35,347 nucleotides of DNA from Candidatus Yanofskyibacteriota bacterium (lineage in GTDB: Bacteria > Patescibacteriota > Minisyncoccia > 2-02-FULL-40-12 > GWA2-44-9): assembly GCA_003151795.1 (NCBI GenBank), contig PLYL01000014.1, positions 1 to 35,347 of the forward strand, given 5' to 3'. This document shows positions 32,761-35,347 of the stretch, in pieces. Below the pieces are notes generated by a model. The model was not told the DNA's origin, searched no databases, and saw only the letters and a program-made list of their open reading frames with translations. Both the position numbers and the translations under genes were made by a program. Position 1 is the first letter of the stretch; each line of letters opens with the position of its first letter.

Positions 32761-33181
32761 GGTTTGATTTTCCGTAGAATGCCATCAGAAAAGTTATTAA
32801 AGCGAACGCCACCAGGGATAATAGCGGAATGGTGATAAAATTCAAGACCGTAAAAGTTTGAGTCACGCAGGAAACACCAAGAGTGCAGGGCGCTAAGCTT
32901 TCAGAAATAACATGCCACACGAGCAGATTATGGTACACAGCAATGGCGAGGCCAATGAGGCTTAACGGAAGAGCGTATACCGAGACGGCTTTATCTTTTA
33001 TCAAGATACCAATCCCGATGATAAAAACCAATGGATACATAAAAATATCCTGCCACCAGCATAAAAGGCAACGCGGAAAACCTAGGACTTCCGCGAAGTA
33101 CACACTGCCAACCAAAGACACCAGGGCAATCGCCCAAGCCAGATAGACGCTGTATTCCGATAGCCAAGATTCAGTTCGCAT
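32753..33181 (-). CDS. Disulfide bond formation protein DsbB/BdbC
   Basis: Four TMs, GFPRCLLCWWQDIFMYPL, SLAPCTLGVSCVTQ. Confidence 0.92.
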   Translation of the reverse strand: MRTESWLSEYSVYLAWAIALVSLVGSVYFAEVLGFPRCLLCWWQDIFMYPLVFIIGIGILIKDKAVSVYALPLSLIGLAIAVYHNLLVWHVISESLAPCTLGVSCVTQTFTVLNFITIPLLSLVAFALITFLMAFYGKSNHA

Positions 33182-33202
33182 CGCGATTTAATTATCATAC
33201 CA

Positions 33203-33240
33203 AAAGAAAAGAATCCCGACTAGCCGGGATTCTTTTCTTC
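33203..33240. terminator. Bidirectional terminator
   Basis: AAGAAAAGAATCCCG-actagc-CGGGATTCTTTTCTT. Confidence 0.8.
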
Positions 33241-33259
33241 GACAACCTAAAAATCGCGT

Positions 33260-33442
33260 CTATGCCTTCCAGCCCGTGAAAGCGACGTAGATAGCGCTTA
33301 ATCCTACGAGGTCGTAGACAACGCGAGACAGAGTACTCATGTCCCCGAAAATCATAGCGACAAGATTATAATCGAACAGTCCGACCAAGCCCCAGTTGAG
33401 GCCCCCGATAATCACGAGGACTAGGGCAATTTTATACAACAT
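33260..33442 (-). CDS. DUF378-like small membrane protein
   Basis: MLYKIALVLVIIGGLNWGLVGLFDYNLVAMIFGDMSTLSRVVYDLVGLSAIYVAF. Confidence 0.88.
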   Translation of the reverse strand: MLYKIALVLVIIGGLNWGLVGLFDYNLVAMIFGDMSTLSRVVYDLVGLSAIYVAFTGWKA

Positions 33443-33662
33443 ATTTATATATGCACGAAAATCTTGATTTGGGTTCGACCGATCCTCGGGGGGATCCTAG
33501 CCCCATTATCGTACAATCCTAAAAAACGATAAATAGGGTTATGAACAGCGCCTGGATTTGCCTCGGATGAAGCCTGAAACAAGAAGCCGGGCCGATACGT
33601 AATGACTTGCGCGGAGCTAGTATGAGTCGATCTGGCTCCTTTATTAATTAACAACAAAACAA

Positions 33663-34472
33663 ATGAAAAACAACAAATATATCTCCTTGGCAGTTTTAGG
33701 CAGTCTTGTGTTAGCTGTTCCGGTCTTCGCCCAAACCTCAACCACCGCCACGCCCCCGGCGGGATTGCATGGTGTTAGAGGCGGGATGATGGGCCGCGGC
33801 GGCATGATGGGTATGGGCATGCGCCCGAGCGTCGTCGGCACGGTCGCTTCCGTAAATGGCACGGCGCTGACGGTGACCAGTATGAGCAGAATGGGTTGGA
33901 ATAAGAATGGCGGCACTCCAGCCGTCACTCCAGCCGTCACTCCCGCGCCAGTAACCTACAGCGTTGACGCCAGCAAGGCCACGGTTACCAAAGCCGGCGC
34001 CGCCTCGACCGTTTCCAGTATCGCTGTCGGCGATATGGTCATGATTCAGGGCACGGTCACCGGCACTAATGTCGCCGCCACCGCCATCCGTGATGGAGTA
34101 CCGGCCAAAGTCCAGAAACCGGAACCAACGCCCCTTATCCAAGGTAATGGCCAACCAATCATCGCGGGCACTATTTCCGCGATTAATGGTTCGACGCTGA
34201 CGATAACCAATAACAGCAACGTGACCTACGCGGTTGACGCCTCCAACGCGAAAATTCAGAGCAAAGGAGTCCTCTCGACCGTTTCAGCGGTAGCCGTCGG
34301 CGACAATGTCGTCGTCCAGGGCACGGTTAACGGCACGGCCGTAACCGCCTATTCCGTCACCGATCAGGGAGCCACGCCGGCGCCATCAATTCAGTCAAAT
34401 GGTGCACCAATGGCTCATGGCAATATCTTCGGCGGTATCGGCCAGTTCTTCAAGCACCTCTTCGGCTTCTAA
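33663..34472 (+). CDS. Secreted DUF5666-like repeat protein
   Basis: Signal peptide; repeated VVGTVASVNGTALTV...VGDMVMIQGTVTGTNVAATAI and IAGTISAINGSTLTI...VGDNVVVQGTVNGTAVTAYSV. Confidence 0.82.
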   Translation: MKNNKYISLAVLGSLVLAVPVFAQTSTTATPPAGLHGVRGGMMGRGGMMGMGMRPSVVGTVASVNGTALTVTSMSRMGWNKNGGTPAVTPAVTPAPVTYSVDASKATVTKAGAASTVSSIAVGDMVMIQGTVTGTNVAATAIRDGVPAKVQKPEPTPLIQGNGQPIIAGTISAINGSTLTITNNSNVTYAVDASNAKIQSKGVLSTVSAVAVGDNVVVQGTVNGTAVTAYSVTDQGATPAPSIQSNGAPMAHGNIFGGIGQFFKHLFGF

Positions 34473-34577
34473 ACAGAATCGAAAGTAAAATAGTTCCTTA
34501 TGGCATTCACGCAACAGCCCTGCTTTATAAAGTTCGGGGCTGTTGGCGTCTGGCCGATATTTTTATAAAATAACCTT

Positions 34578-35347
34578 ATGAAGAAATATATCCCTTTCCT
34601 GATTATCGTCGCGCTTATCGCCGCCAGCGATATCGGCGGTTTGGTGTTGTATAAAAAAGAAATCGTAAAACAGCAGCAAAGCCAGACCGCTTCGGTTTCC
34701 GCCCTCCAAAAAGAAGTTACGACGCTCCAGGCCCAGCTGACGCTGGTCAGCAAACAGCAAAGCACGGCCGGCATGTCCGCCCAGGATGTAGTCACGTCCG
34801 CGGTCGCCAAAACAACGCCTTCGGTCGTCTCCATCGTCATCAGCGAAGACGTGCCTCAATATAAAATCGTCTACCAAAATCCTTTCGGCGATGATCCGTT
34901 CTTCAAAGATGCCGGCATCCAAGTCCCCGTCTATGTGCCGACAGGCCAAACTCAATCCCAGAAAGTCGGGGCGGGCAGCGGTTTTATCATTAGCGCGGAC
35001 GGTTACATCCTGACCAACAAGCACGTCGTGGCTGACGCCAATGCGAGCTATACGGTCCTCTTGTCGAACGGCAAACAACAAACGGCCCAGGTTATTTACA
35101 AGGACCCGACGAACGATATCGCCATTGTTAAAATCGCCGGCACTAACTACCAGCCCGTTAAATTCGGCGATACAAACAGTCTGCAACTCGGCCAGACCGT
35201 CATCGCCATCGGCAACGCCTTGGGCGAATATAACAACACCGTCTCGATGGGCGTCATTTCGGGTCTGAACCGAACCATCCAAGCTTCGAGCCCGGATGGC
35301 AGCACGGAAACCCTGACCGGCGTCATCCAAACCGACGCCGCCATCAA
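34578..35347 (+). CDS. HtrA/DegP-family serine protease (partial, runs off right edge)
   Basis: Manual translation: MKKYIPFLIIVALIAA...VGAGSGFIISADGYILTNKHVVADA...DPTNDIAIVKI...GDTNSLQLGQTVIAIGNALGE...GVISGLNRTI...GVIQTDAAI. Absent from the ORF track (no stop in window). Confidence 0.93.
   Translation, partial: MKKYIPFLIIVALIAASDIGGLVLYKKEIVKQQQSQTASVSALQKEVTTLQAQLTLVSKQQSTAGMSAQDVVTSAVAKTTPSVVSIVISEDVPQYKIVYQNPFGDDPFFKDAGIQVPVYVPTGQTQSQKVGAGSGFIISADGYILTNKHVVADANASYTVLLSNGKQQTAQVIYKDPTNDIAIVKIAGTNYQPVKFGDTNSLQLGQTVIAIGNALGEYNNTVSMGVISGLNRTIQASSPDGSTETLTGVIQTDAAI

Noticed and set aside
33445-33741. 98-aa minus-strand ORF upstream of DUF378
   Set aside because: No recognisable coding character; spans an intergenic region and the antisense of the DUF5666 gene.
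34563-35330. 255-aa minus-strand ORF
   Set aside because: Antisense to the HtrA protease open to the right edge; HtrA motifs support the plus strand.
1-35347. CRISPR array
   Set aside because: Repeats are palindromic elements or 7-nt heptads; no regularly spaced 24-40 nt direct repeats with unique spacers and no Cas genes.
1-35347. UGA recoding (as in SR1/Gracilibacteria)
   Set aside because: Several genes end cleanly in TGA (for example trxB and the FAD oxidase in ATGA overlaps, and the gene before purD), so the standard bacterial code fits.

Overview
The window looks like a chromosomal segment from a Candidate Phyla Radiation (Patescibacteria/Parcubacteria-like) bacterium. Supporting signs are minimal ribosomal and translation proteins (L33, S2, a 151-aa EF-Ts, an N-terminally short RF1, L31, L25), many small proteins, a DUF5652-like protein and very short intergenic spacers. 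Most genes are on the minus strand. I recognise a translation block with a tRNA cluster (Trp, Thr-GGU, Tyr, Thr-UGU). A sugar-phosphate/redox operon follows (trxB, rpiB, FAD oxidase, rpe-like, PfkB kinase; class II FBA nearby), then a GT39-like glycosyltransferase, an ABC exporter, SOD, glutaredoxin, tgt, endonuclease IV, DinD, an EPSP-synthase-like protein, purD, an RRM protein, two DsbA-like proteins plus DsbB, a NitT/TauT-type ABC transporter, RdgB, a DUF5666-like protein and HtrA (truncated at the right edge). A large HTH-TM-surface protein runs off the left edge and is missing from the supplied ORF track. The most unusual signal is the density of small structured repeats. (i) Degenerate 7-nt-period repeats occur in intergenic spacers, often as inverted pairs, and also in frame inside conserved genes. 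(ii) Several families of nested palindromic elements have conserved ends and compensatory arm changes between copies. (iii) Palindromic 20-50 bp inserts are translated in frame inside housekeeping genes. Other notable items are a putative homing endonuclease filling the gap between two tRNAs, a GC-rich structured plus-strand ncRNA candidate at about 10.4-10.63 kb, and a candidate structured leader that can pair with the start codon of a DsbA-like gene. All calls are by eye; no database search was run.
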